This document shows positions 23,755-36,215 of a stretch of 64,000 nucleotides of DNA, one piece after another (position 1 is the stretch's first letter; each line of letters begins with the position of its first letter). The position numbers were made by a program, and so were the translations under genes. The stretch spans positions 19,530,001 to 19,594,000 of the forward strand of contig OY292279.1 in the NCBI GenBank assembly GCA_958496175.1, written 5' to 3'. Source of the stretch: Sisyra terminalis (lineage: Eukaryota; Arthropoda; Insecta; Neuroptera; Sisyridae). The notes under the pieces are model-generated. The model was not told where the DNA came from, ran no database searches, and saw nothing but the letters and a program-made list of their open reading frames with translations.

Positions 23755-24865
23755 GAGATTTACAGATAATTGAAAAAATCTTTGATCAAAGTAATTTGAA
23801 TTTTCCAAAATTTCGAAACACCACTGCAGAAGGGTAAGATCGAACGATCTATCGAAAAACATACCATTTTTATACCCTTAATCGTTTTTTTCGATATTAT
23901 TGATTCTCATATAAGGTAGTACTAGATTTTAAAGTCAAAAGTTATTTTATCGAAAGCAACGATGATAGACCTGGAAACGATAGAATTTCAATTTTCTTAT
24001 TGTTTTCCGATAGTATTCAAACATCATGATGTTCGGATAATTTATCAAAAAACATAATATCTACCGTACCTCCCTTTTCCTAGTATTAATTTAACTCTTC
24101 TATCTACTCCAACTATAAAAAAATCTCTGAAATATAAAATTCAAGAGTATGGGTGGGGTAAATCAAATTGAAACAATGTAGTCAACTAAAATTAATTTAA
24201 TAATTTTATTTCTTTTTAGTAGGACATATTTATTTATTTTTAGTAGGATAGTGGACATGAAAGGATGTAGATCCATATACTAATTTTTAATTTAATAAGC
24301 TAAATTAATAATTAGTATATGGATCTACATCCTTTCATGTTCACTACCCTACTAAAAATAAATAAAATTATGTAAATTATGGACACAACCAATTTATCGT
24401 TAATTTATTAATGCTAAATATCAATTAAGTTTATAATTTAATAAAATATGAGTTTTTTGCATATTTTCAATAATTCATATAATTTATGTAAAAGTATCAA
24501 ATGTAACAATCATATAGAAATATAAAGTAAATAAAAACTTTTTGACTTTTCTGATATTTTGTCTATTAATCACTTTAATCACTTTATCACTTCACGTTTT
24601 CACTGATTTATTGAAACACAATAAATAAGTGTTATAGTAAACCCATTCGTAAAAATTGTAGAAATGCTATCCTTGATTAATTTGATTGATGATTCTCGAA
24701 CCATCCGTATTTATTCCTCAAACGTCCATTTGGAAATGATGAACAATTCAAATCCAATGAATATAATTCTCTGTTGCCATCGGTCAGCTTCTCCTGTAAC
24801 GATAAATTCAATAAGAATTATATTTAAGGGTCTCAAAAATACTGGTACTTACTAATCATTTATCT
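23755..24865 (+). repeat. Second copy of the foldback core
   Basis: Matches 13200-14215 in order: ACACCACTGCAGAAG, GATCTAT(C/T)GAAAAACATA, TTTAAAGTCAAAAGTT, TTTGATTGATGATTCTCGAA, GGTCTCAAAAAT. It carries only a short rest of the arm after 24890 (TTTCAAAAAGGACA). Confidence 0.65.
24230..24366. repeat. Near-perfect palindrome, about 55-bp arms
   Basis: Arms 24230-24290 and 24308-24366 are reverse complements. Key blocks are TTTTTAGTAGG / CCTACTAAAAA, ATGAAAGGATGTAGATCC / GGATCTACATCCTTTCAT and ATATACTAAT / ATTAGTATAT. The loop is about 17 nt. It interrupts the repeat at 23755-24865 and is absent from the 13-kb copy, so it is likely a small inserted MITE. Confidence 0.75.
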
Positions 24866-24969
24866 TCCAAAAATATTATACTTTGTACAATACTACTACT
24901 TACACTTCTTAAATTTCAAAAAGGACATTTTACAAGAGCGTAACAAGAACTGTTTCTTCTGTATGAATT

Positions 24970-25260
24970 ACGTACTAGCAAGGAAGGATTTCTTGTCAAT
25001 AACAAGTAATTCGTTGATCGGAGGAACCAATTGCAATGAAGGATTTCTTGCCAGGAAGTTCCTCTCGATGAAGAGTGAATTGCAAGGAAGGATTTCTTGC
25101 TGGAAGGCTAACCGAGCTCGCAGACTCACGATACCCCGATGTCCGATGTCTTAGAAATTAGCCAAAGGAAGGATTTATTATAAGGAAGGCTAACTGGGCT
25201 CGCAGATTCACGATACCCTGATGTCCAGTGTCTTAGAAAGTTAGCTGAAGGAGTTTGGCC
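24970..25260 (+). repeat. Locally GC-rich tandem repeat
   Basis: The short unit AAGGAAGGATTTCTTG or AATGAAGGATTTCTTG occurs four times. Then come two copies (about 25100-25175 and 25177-25250) of a unit containing GAAGGCTAAC, CTCGCAGA, TCACGATACCC, GATGTCC and GTCTTAGAAA. The base composition stands out from the surroundings. No coding similarity recognised. Confidence 0.65.
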
Positions 25261-25373
25261 ACACAACAATGAAACAAGATTATCTCTAATTGCTTCATTA
25301 TGAAAAGCGAATTATTACAAAATTTACAGATCTATATATACAAAATTATTAGCTATATATATTAGCTTATATA

Positions 25374-27769
25374 TCTATACTAATATATAAAATTCTTACG
25401 TCTGTCTGTATATTTCGATTTTAAACCCGATTTTAGGGTAAATATTTGTTTCAAGAGGCTCTTATTCCAAATTTAACATTTTTAAAAATTTTGTCTGTCT
25501 GTCTGTGTGTCCCGATTTAACTAAAGAACGGAACAACCGAATTTAATGAAATTTGGTATTAAGATATAACATCATTTCCCACAGACTATAGGCTACTTAT
25601 CATTCCAAAAAAATAATAAGGAAAGGTATTCCCTAGAGATGAAAACAGAAATTTTTAAACTAGACCGATGAGTTATATATCATTGGAAAGGTAATTTAAA
25701 ATTAGAAAATAATCTGTAAAAATATTTTTCGTTGAACTGATAAAAAGCACAGTAAATCCAATTTAAATTTTAAAAAATTGCCTCTTTCAAATATAAACCT
25801 TAATATATATAAAACCCACCGGTGATGTTACTAGCGTAATGGCTTACATATCTGACATTCTGATGCTCCTAATTATAATACGCGGGTTCGAATCTTACTG
25901 TAAACTTTTTTTTTTACAAAATTGTTTTAAATAGACCCTTCGAGTTGCTCAATAACGAAATATTAACGAAAAAGAGTAATAGTAGTAGTAGTAGTAGTAA
26001 TAATAATAATAGTAATAGAACTAAAAGTAAATACGTTTTTAAAACTGTGCATATATAAAATCCTGTATTTATATCCCCTCTAACTGATGAAATTTTAATA
26101 TTCGATGTATTCCTTTTAAGAAGTAGACATCTGATAAGATTTTTTTTTTTTGAAAATTCCTACCCTAAAAGAGTAAAAGGGGTGACTAAGTTTTTATGCG
26201 AAAATGTAAAGTTAATCAACAATCGAAATTTTGAATTTAATAAGTGTAATTAATAAATAAATAATTCATTTATAATAAGTTTCTGTTTTTGTTATATCAT
26301 TTTAATAACAGCATTTTAAATAAAGTCATTTCACTTAATTCGTGTGAAAGTTTATGTAATAGGTACTTATACCAAATACCAAAGAGGCGGTTTTTAATTT
26401 TTGTTTGTTTTTCAATAATCAAACTTTTTTAAAATCTTATTTTTATGAACCAATGATTGTGACCTGGAGCAATTATTTATCATTAAGGGGGCAATTTTTT
26501 GTCATACATTTCATCATCAATCAAAAAATAAAATCTTCCAAACCAACTTTTCTTCGGTACTAAGAAAAATTTGAAAATCAATTGTTGTTATTGAAAATAA
26601 ATAAAATATTCGAACCTCCTTCCACGCTGTCTGTCTATTTCCAACAATTTTGTATGTACAATGTCCAAATGTGCGAAATCAAATTGCTTTTTAGTTATGA
26701 TAATCAAAATAAAGGTAATATTTTTTTTCGTTTTGCATTGCATTTTACAATATAAATGCATATTTGTGTCGGTGAACTTTGGAAAGTGTTTTCTTATACG
26801 ATGCAGATATATAATAAGAAAGGGTTTTTTGATAATTCCTACTCTAAAAGAGAGAAAATTGGTGGCAAAATTTGTACGGCATAACGTCTAATAAACAATC
26901 GAAATTTCAAATTTAATTATCAAGGTATGTTCGTTATAGACGAAACGTTTTATCGCTTAAAATAAAGCAAAGTTGGTTTATTAATAGAAACAAAAACGTA
27001 GGATCTGCTAATAAATTCAAACTCTAATATATATATCTAAAAAAAGTTAAGTTCATAAGTGAGCATTACGTTTTTTGGCTTTCACATATTGCAAACCTGA
27101 AAATCCGATATACGTAATCACAAATAAATGCATTAATGAGCGAATATCGAATAGCGAGAAATTCGGCGAACTGAAAGAAAATGGTTTAATTATATAGTTT
27201 AAATTCAGATATTTTAATAATATGTGCATGGATACACAATGGTTATACTTGATTATGGAGGAACTGTGTTTTGTGCAATTGAACAAATTTTAATTTCGCG
27301 ATAGTTTTGTACATTTCAGTAGTGTAAAATTTGAGATAATGAAATGGAATTTCTACTAATATTCTAAATATCTAGGCGAGGGTTTTGATAACTTTTGACT
27401 GTTTTAAGTCATAATTATGACTGACTTTATTGAACTTAATGATAGTTTTTATTTATGTATAGATGGTGATTGATTGACGGATTAATTGGTTCACGGTAGG
27501 TATACGGAATAGACCATACTCTTTTTAGATATTTATAAATATTTTTTGAAAATTAATTGATCATTATATACAACTATTTTATTCTAAGTAACAGTTTATT
27601 AAATGTGTATTTTTAGTGTTGATAAAATAGTGTTTTTAAGTGTGATTATGTTTTTCGTAAAAGAAATAAGAAAAATAATAATTTTCATATGCCACTACAA
27701 ATAGCAAATTTAATAAGAAAATATAATCTACACCTACGTTACGCAGACGAAGTCGCGGGAATCAGCTAG
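25374..27769 (+). mobile_element. Non-autonomous Helitron, about 2.4 kb
   Basis: It begins TCTATACTAATATATAAAA after an A and ends GGGAATCAGCTAG before a T. A short hairpin (CGC-A-GAC / GTC-GCG around GAA) precedes the end by about 11 nt, as in Helitrons. It contains a tRNA-like segment near 25830-25910 with the B-box GCGGGTTCGAATC, an AGT/AAT microsatellite at 25978-26010, and an interior shared with 8100-8890. Open frames inside are short; no Rep/helicase motif was seen. Confidence 0.7.
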
Positions 27770-27989
27770 TATTTTATATGGGGCAATTGTGAGTACCGAT
27801 GATCTGTCTCATTAACACGATGATCTAACACCTGACCAAGATGACACGTTAGCAGAATTCTGCATCCGCCGCTGTTTCCCGGTAACCGACGAGATCAATT
27901 ATGTTCACATGTAGGTTTAAAACGATGGCAAATTTGAGATATTGAAATTTGCACAAATGCCGAATTTGAGACAAGGCACATTGCATGTG

Positions 27990-29340
27990 AACAAGAACAT
28001 AAGGAATGGTTTTTTTCGCAGATTAAATGCTAAATATTATTACTAAATCAACCACTACGGTATAACATAAAAACAGTTTGCATTTATTGGCTGAATCCCT
28101 GAAAAATCAAAACGGTAAATTAAGGAGTTGAAAATGCTTGCACTAAATTAGCCCTAATTGGTCGTTTTCAAGGGGTGACTTTTCTTTATCGTACATTTTA
28201 TCAACGGAATACAGAACAATGCCCCTACGTGAGCTATAATGAGAATTTTTTTTTGCCCTGTGTGCAAAAGGAAACCCGCAATATCGTTTCAAGGTTTCAA
28301 AAAGGATAATTTTCAAATGCTTCAAAGATATACAAATTGAGCTGATATGGACTGAGCCATCCATAATCGTATAGCATAAAAATAATTTGCATTTTATGGA
28401 CAGATCTTTGGGGAAATCAAAATGGAAAGCTAAAGAGGTAAAAAATACATGCACCAAACTTGCATCAATATTTGTCGTTTTTGAGGGGTGAGATTTCCTT
28501 ATAAGGATATATGTTATGAACGTATTATAGAACAATGCTTAAACGTGAGAAGTAATGTGAAGAAATTTTTGTCCTGGTCGCAAAAGGATTTCAATATCAC
28601 CTCAAACTTTCGAAAAGGACCATTTTCAAGTGCACAAAAAGGATATAAAGGATAGTTTTTTTTCGCTGAAGTTAAGCGGAATGCTTAAGACTGAATCACT
28701 CATAACGGTATTGCATAAAAAAAATTTGCATTTATTGACTTGATCTTTGAGAAATCAAAACGGGAATTTATGGAGGCGGAAATGCTTGCACCACATTTGC
28801 CCTAAAATTTGTTGCTTTCAAAGGGTGACTTTTCTTTATAAGGGCATATTTTATCAACGGATTATAGAGCAATGCTATAACGTTAATTTTAATGTGTAAA
28901 AATTGTTATCCTATGAGCAAATTGACGCCCGCAATATCATTACAAAGTTTCTAAAAGGACAACTTTCACGTACATCAAAAGAATATAAGGTATGGCTTTT
29001 TTCGCTGAAAAATTCAGCTGAATATTTAAGACTGAATCATCCATAACGGTATTGTAGAAAAACAAGTTGCATTTATTGGCTAGATCCTTGGGAAATCAAA
29101 ACGGGAATTTATGGAGGAGAAAATGCATACATCAACTTTTGTACTGTGTGCAAAAGGAGCCCGCAATATCAATTTAAAATTTCAAAAACGATCATTTTCA
29201 AGTGCATTAAAAAGATATAAGGGATGGGTTTTTCTCTGAAATTGAGCAGGATATTTTGGACTGAATCATCCTTAACGATATTGCTTAAAACAATTTGCAT
29301 TTATTGTCTAGATCTTTGGGAAATCAAAACAGGAATCGTA
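27990..29340 (+). repeat. Tandem repeat, 310-345 bp units
   Basis: About four units, registered by CAATATC followed by TTTC-AAAAGGA blocks at about 28280, 28590, 28933 and 29166 (the last is shortened). Each unit also has TTTTTCGCTGAA, AATCAAAACGGGAATT, GGGGTGA and CAATGCT. The family recurs at 12300-12960 (inverted) and 14500-15340. Apparent small open frames here are shared by the units and are not genes. Confidence 0.75.
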
Positions 29341-29960
29341 AGGAATCAATATTGTGAGAAGTACATGATATTTATAAAAGTTCTTTCATTCTAAGAAAAG
29401 CGTTGAATCCATTTCTTGAATGTTTCGTTGATGTAGGAATCAGGAACTGTAAGAATTCTTAAACAAAAGAAATAGAATTTACGATAGGGGAGATTGGTTC
29501 AAAAAATAAAAATATTTGTACTAAAACAACAGTTATTTTAATAATTAACATTTTGACAAAATCATAACAACATTTAATACAAATATTTTGATGGTTCTTT
29601 TCCATAGTAAGTTAATAATTATCTATATACTCTGTGATTTTGGATATTTTAATTATTTACTTTTAGTTTTTAATTTCTTCTACACCTTTCATCGATTTCT
29701 TGACATCCTCAGGTACTATAATAACTCTGAATAATATTAAATTTACTTTCAATTACCAATGAAAAAATAAAATATATAGCACACTGTGTTGTAGCCTAGA
29801 ATGAACGTGCTCCATCAACCCAATATTAATATTAAATTGTTATTTCTCCTCAATTTGTCCAGTCTTCGTATCCTTTTCCTAGCCTATTTCTAGAAAATAT
29901 TTTTTTCTCCTATATCAGTGTTGAGATTGTGATAGTTGACATGTGGACAATTTAATTAAG

Positions 29961-30130
29961 CCTTCCAATGGCTGAGTAGTCAAGGTGGCCACTCCAAAAC
30001 TGGTAAGTGGTGGATTCGAATAACGTATCGAAGAAATTTTTAACGTTTCTCAATTTACGGATTTTTATTAATCCTAGAGTCGCTAAAGACCTTGGAAATT
30101 ATAAAGGGATGGTAAATTAAAATAAAATAT
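29961..30130 (+). repeat. tRNA-derived SINE, copy 2
   Basis: Head with ATGGCTGAGTAGTCAAGG, CCACTCCAAAACTGG and GTGGATTCGAA, body with ATCCTAGAGTCGCTAAAGAC and GGGATGGTAAA. Same layout as 3885-4042. Confidence 0.7.
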
Positions 30131-32140
30131 GGTCATGGCTGAGCAAGTAAAATAGCTGATAAAGACCTGAAGACGTATAATTCATTTTTGATTGTTAATT
30201 GTACAAGTTCACTCTAGTCTCAATGATATAAACTCGTCCACACACGAATATTTACTATAAATTAAACAATATAGTACCATCAGAATAAGTCAAACTAAAA
30301 ATTGATAACAGTTTTACACAGTACAAAGAAATTCTAAAATTTTAATCAAGGCATTTTTCGTTTAATACACATTCATAACGAAATATTCAAAAGTATCACT
30401 TTTTACAGGAGAAAAGCTCTATCTAGAAAAATTATAATTCACTTTGTTTTCCAAGTTGATCTTGGGAATGATTCGTATTTAAAATTGATTATTAATTTGT
30501 TACGTACATCATATTTGAATTGAGAAAACTGATGAAGTATAATTTTTCCGAACAAAAATTTAATGACATTTTATTTCTCGTATGTCCATTTTATTGGCAA
30601 CTGAAGTCAAAAGTTATAATTTTTAATAGACATTTAGAATAATTATAATCTAATACATTACCACAAGTACAATGTAATGAACTCATGAAGTTTTCATTAC
30701 TTTTTATTCGTTTTCGGTGTATTTCAAGGTTTGACAGTACATTAGTCAGTAATTTTATTCGACTACAGAAAATATGGATCATAACATATTAATTACATTT
30801 CCATTTTAATCAAGTCGTAAAAATAAAGTATTTGATTAAGAGAAAACTGATATTCTGTTGATCGCTACAATGGAATAATATAAATTGACTTACTATAACA
30901 TTTATTTTTTTTCAAGAAAATATATAGTGAAAAATATTTATTTTATTTTTTCTTAATATATTATAGATTTTCAAAAAATATCAACAATTATAGCTAGTTT
31001 CAGAAAGCATTTTTTTAATCATTTGATAAAACAAATAGACATAAAAATAGTTTTGTTTAGAATAAAATTATCACTAAAATTCATAATTATAGTTAATTTT
31101 TTAAAGTTTTAAATTTTGGTCCAATTTTACAAAAATCACTTACAATAATTTATATTATAAATATAATTATAATTTTTTACTCAGCTTTTTGGTTTTAGGA
31201 GATGAAGAGCCAAATTTTCACTTTGATAATCTTTTCTTCTTTTGAACGAAGGACAACTTCTTTATAAGGCTTTATACGGGCTCAAAGCAAGGAAAACCTA
31301 GAAATTTGTTTTTTTTTTGTTCTTAAATCAATACTTCTTGGGAAACTATAAATATGATTTGAATTTCAATGAGTTTCGTCGCATATTATAGTGGTTTTTA
31401 TGCAAATATTTATCTAGAAAAACTAAGCAATTTTCTTTATTTCAGCATTTCATAAAATAAAACAAGATTTTCATTATAATTTTAATGTTTCTTGAATATT
31501 TGTTATTTAATTTTCATTTTCCTCATTGAATAATCAAAAATCTTAATTTGGTTTTAATTTGAAATTTTACGTCAAAGTGAAACACTTTAAGATTAATTGT
31601 TAACTAATATGAAAATTTTGTTAAAAAATGTTTTTTGTTAAAAATCGATAGCTGGAAAATTCATTTTCTCGACTTATTATATATCGAAGGTTGGTTTTTG
31701 GCATAAAACAAGATAAAGAAGAAGTAGTGAATGAATAAATAATAAAACAATTCGTTCTGATTTGTTTATAAAGCTTTTTATAGAACATATAATATTTATA
31801 AATAATATTCTATAAATATGTTGTTTTATTTACTTTTTCAATCAAATTCTTCTGAAAAACGACTCACAAGTGTTATAATCTACTAAGCTATTTTTAAAAA
31901 CCATCGTCACAACAAATATATCACATAAATTAAGAGGATTTTGAAAAATTAAGTAAATTACATATTTCCAAAAATAATATAATTTTTAATTTTTTTTCTT
32001 TACAAATCAAAAAGTTTACGATATTTGTAAGAAAACAAATATGTATCACTGTAAATCAAAATTTAAAGAGAGGTTACAAATTATGAATCAATGTAATAAC
32101 TTTATGTGTTACCGTTAAAGTGAAAACTTAATTTAAGCAT
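30131..32140. other. AT-rich intergenic DNA
   Basis: No gene or window-internal repeat recognised; low-complexity A/T tracts dominate. Confidence 0.4.
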
Positions 32141-32148
32141 GTTACAAA

Positions 32149-32668
32149 TAGGGATGCGACATTGCTAATAAAAATATCGATATAGGAAAATCGATATTTT
32201 TAAAAATGCGACATTCATGTTAAAAACAACGAAATTTATGAACACTATATCGATTTTAATTTCGATGGCTTTTACTACCTTTTATGTAAATATAATTATA
32301 TAAAATATTTCTTAAATAAATACATATGATATTGTAAAATTGTAAACTCCGTCAATTTATAATCTAACGTCAATAGATTACTCTCTGATCTGACCTGCCG
32401 TTAGTTTATAATCCCACGCGTTAGATTATAAACGGATGGAGTTCAAAAATCAACGCTTGGGACTGATCATGGTATCTGTTTATATGTGCATCAGTAGATC
32501 ATGAACGGAATGGAAGATGGCGCTATGATGAATTTTCGTTCATAAAACATCGATCATAAAGAACAATACATCATCGATGTTCTGGATTTCAACATCAATA
32601 TTAAAATATCGGTATTTATGAATGATATATTGATGTCTAAAAAAATTGATGCATCGTTTGCATCCTTA
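32149..32668. mobile_element. hAT-type MITE, 520 bp, with target duplication
   Basis: Ends TAGGGATGC and GCATCCTTA are imperfect inverted repeats. Flanks GTTACAAA (32141-32148) and GTTGCAAA (32669-32676) match at 7 of 8 positions, as expected for a hAT 8-bp target duplication. The interior is rich in ATCGAT blocks. No coding capacity. Confidence 0.75.
32345..32443. mobile_element. Nested palindromic MITE, about 100 bp
   Basis: Inside the 520-bp MITE. Left arm AACTCCGTC then TTTATAATCTAACG, right arm CGTTAGATTATAAAC then GGATGGAGTT. The centre carries a third related block (TTAGTTTATAATCC). Confidence 0.6.
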
Positions 32669-32969
32669 GTTGCAAATTATTCATAACTAATGATGTTATT
32701 TGTTGAGTTTGGAGATTTAATTATTAACATCTAACTTTTTATTTCAGTATATTTAACGACTATTTAAAACGATATTTTCTTATTATACATGAATTTTATA
32801 GAAAATTAGAGAAAATTTTATAGCGTTATTTTATTTAATCCAAAATTTTGAAAATTAATTTTATGGTCTTATTTATGTATTATAATTCATCAAACTAATT
32901 AAATAAATCAAACTTATTAAACTAATTTGACCAAATAATAATTTACTTACTACTTAAACTATAATTTGA

Positions 32970-33275
32970 ATAATAAATTTGAACGAAAGCATAAAAAAAT
33001 ATATTTTTGGTGTATCATTCAGATACGAATTTCGATTGCCAAGCAACTTTCTCACATAGTAGCTAATCACATTGCAGTTGGAGAATGATTCAGTACTACT
33101 TGATACTTGATGGCCAATGAGGATTGTTTGGCAATCAAAATACGTATCTGGGCAATACGTGAAAAATACTTCTGTTAGAGCTTTTGTTCAAATTTATGTG
33201 CATAGTTTACTTTCGTATACTTTATTACATAAATAAGACCACAATGTATTTTAAATAATATTGTAGAGACCATAT
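32970..33275. repeat. Foldback MITE family F, copy 1
   Basis: Inverted arms with CAGATACG-ATTTCGATTGCCAAGCAA on the left and TTTGGCAATCAAAATACG, TATCTGGGCAATACG on the right. Outer parts read AAATTTGAACGAAAGC and GCTTTTGTTCAAATTTATG. Relatives are at 37560, 38055, 47690, 52665 and 57575. Confidence 0.65.
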
Positions 33276-34329
33276 TCAACCAATTACTGTAGACTATACC
33301 TTAGCATATATGCATACTTTAACCATAAAATTTATATGAAGTTTGTAATATCTATAAATACTTAGATGCAGTTTTGTTATCTAAAGTTTAAGATATTCTC
33401 CCAACTTTAAATTTCACGGCTGTCTTAGTTTCTAATTTAAATCACAATAATTTTTTTTTGTCGTATTATAAAAAAATATACCATTTAAAAAGATAATAAT
33501 GTTAGGAAGTATTAACCGGAAGAAATTAAAATTTGATAAAAGGTTGAAAGAATTTTATTCAAAAGACATTAAATGTAACCAAAATTAATTTTAAATTAAT
33601 AGCAAACATTTCATAGTTAGTCGGAAAATCAATAATCGGAAGTTATGAATTTACCATTTAATTAATAGCTTATGAATTTATCGTATATTGTTTAGTTTTC
33701 AATAAATTTGTTTTTGATAGTTTAAGCGGTAAGCGGTTAAAAATATTTGATTTTAAAGCTTTTTTAATCTTTAAACTTTTTTTTAATCAATATTTGATTA
33801 TGAGCTTAGTGCATAGCCACTATTCAAACAATTGACAACTTCGTCTTTGTAAAATTGAAATACACAACTTAAGTGCTTTAGTACTTTAGTGCTCTTTTCT
33901 ATTCGACGGGGTAAAATATTAAAAAATAAAAATCATGACTAAACTTTTTCTGCCTTTGATGAATAACTTAAATATCTTAATTTATTTTTTAATATCCTTT
34001 CAAAAAAAAAAAATTATATAGAAGGTAAATTAAGTAGTAAAGTAGTAAGTAAGTAGTAGTAAGTAAAGTAGTTAAGTAGTAAAGTAAATTAGTAAATTAA
34101 TAAAAGGGAATTCGTACCTTGACACATATGAGAAGTCATATGAAATTCACATCGAAAATTATGGATTCATATAAAAATCCACAGAGCAAAGCATGGACAT
34201 ATATAGTTTCATACGGTAATCTACATAAAAAACTATGGATCCATAAGGAAAATCACTTAGGAAAGTATTCCTTGTAGGAGTCTGTAATGATTCGGATTAT
34301 CATTTTTTTGTCGTATTTATGAGATCAAA

Positions 34330-34510
34330 CACAATTTTTCTTAAATATTATTTACCCTTGCTTTATAACTGCCAAGGTATTTAGCGCCTTAAGTTTTAAT
34401 AAAAATCCGTAAATCAAGAAATTCCAAAAATTTGCTCGATACGAAATTTGAACCCAACACCTACTAGTTTTAGAGCGACCACCTTTACCACTCGGCCACC
34501 TGTAGGCTTA
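34330..34510 (-). repeat. tRNA-derived SINE, copy 3
   Basis: On the minus strand: GGTGGCCGAGTGGTAAAGG, GGTCGCTCTAAAACTAG, GTGTTGGGTTCAAATTTCG, then a body matching 29961-30130 (ATTTACGGATTTTTATT, GTAAATAA). The frame open across it is a repeat artefact. Confidence 0.7.
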
Positions 34511-34514
34511 CAAA

Positions 34515-36048
34515 TTACAATTACAATTAACAAATTCTTTTGTATATTTTCTTTATAAGTGAGATCTACGGTACTTTGGCAAACATAAATATTAAAATTT
34601 GCAATACCAAACTTTAATTTTTGTTTTATACTTTGCAAATCTCGGGTTGATTAAAATAGAAATTATAATTAAGTAATGGACATTTCAAACAAAAGATTGA
34701 GAAATTAAAAAAAATTCTCAAATTTCCGAGTATTAAACCAGTGGTTTTTCATTTCACTTGTTCAAGAAATACTTGCTGATTACTCGAATTCCCACCTTTT
34801 TGTGAAAATTACCGCTTACCGCTTGAACTATAAGACACATGCAATATATATTATGAAATGGATTTTAAAATGAAAAAATTTTTTACGCAAAAAGTATTCA
34901 ATAATTTTACTTTTCTTTCCATCAATTTTGTTTGTATTAAGAAATAGGTAAGTGAATTAGCATTTTGAAAAAAAATCGATAAATTCTATGGTTTACAAGA
35001 ACAAAACGGAAATGTTCCATGAAAAAAGGAAGAAGGAGAATTTAAAAGGTAGTGGTAATGGATTCACCGGAGTTAGGTGATGCTGAAAGAAAAAGTTTAA
35101 ATCAGAAAATAAATTCTAATTTAAAAAATTAAATCTGGCCGTTTGACAGACATTCAATATATTCACAGCCAATACTGTTAAATAACAAAAATTAGTAATT
35201 GAATAAAATGGAAATGATAGTTAAAACAAATGACAACAATCAGGTGGTTATACTATGTCTGATTTTCACTCATATGTATGAATTTTCATGTTGTTTGTCC
35301 TCTGTCTTTGCAATACATACTTACATTCTACCTATATACGTTTGCTTATCATTATAATGATTGACGTTTATAACTAAAATAACTATTATTTTATGAAGAC
35401 TTATCGGTTTGCTAAACATTAGTTTTGTTCAAAAAAAAAATGAGAAAATATCTTTTAAAAAAATTTATAACAAATGTTCTTCAATAAGAATGGAATCATC
35501 TTCTTTTGAAGAAATTTTCTCAACTATAAATTTATTTTTCGTAGTTTTGTTCGGTTTTAATTAGCATGCTTAATCATTTAGCTAATTATAATTCCGTTGA
35601 AGTTTCATCGTTAGAAGCTAAACGTAAATAAGTATATAACTAAAGAGCTTAACGTAGCTGTCAGGTTTAATTTCTATTTTGCTTTACCTATTTTTTTTTT
35701 TGGAATTATGTAACCTTTTTCAAAGATTATGTACCTTTTTTTTATATTGTTACGATAGAACTTAACTTTTCTTGTTCGATAAATTTAAGCTTGCACGAAT
35801 CAAAATCAAATGAAGCGATTAAAGTTTACAAATGTAACATAAATCTAAAAGCACATTAACATCAAAAACATCAAATATAAAGCTTTTTCTTGAAACATTT
35901 GCAACCTTAAGATTAAGAAGGTAGCAACTTGTCCTTTGTATTTTTCTATGTTTTAATGAGATAAATTTTTCGTTGCGATGCTTTCTGAAACTACTTTTTT
36001 TTTAATTTATAAATTCGTTTCTTTTTCCTTCTTATTATAAGTAGATAA
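34515..36048. other. 3' flank of the opsin gene with one repeat
   Basis: Mostly unremarkable AT-rich DNA. Positions 35145-35385 are a reverse copy of the repeat whose other copies are at 2020, 43450, 47275, 56950 and 59480 (core AATTGAATAAAATGGAAATG, GACAACAATCAG). Confidence 0.5.
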
Positions 36049-36054
36049 TTTATT
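36049..36054 (-). terminator. Candidate polyadenylation signal of the opsin
   Basis: TTTATT on the plus strand is AATAAA on the minus strand, 162 bp past the opsin stop codon. Confidence 0.5.
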
Positions 36055-36215
36055 TTAAGATCATAATTTATAATAGCTAGAATCTTACATTTGAGATCAT
36101 TAGTTTCTTATAGTGGAATTGTTTAGTTCGTAGATGGTTTTCTCTTCGTAGAAAAAATAGAAGGTATATAGTATATAAAGGGTAATGATTCCCCTTGAGT
36201 ATTCCGGATAGGTAC

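Noticed and set aside
27990..29340. CRISPR-like array
   Set aside because: Units are about 310-345 bp and diverged, without short constant repeats and unique spacers; a eukaryotic tandem repeat.
30531..30560. Another hammerhead (CTGATGA at about 30527)
   Set aside because: No paired stem II and no GAAA at the required place; chance match.
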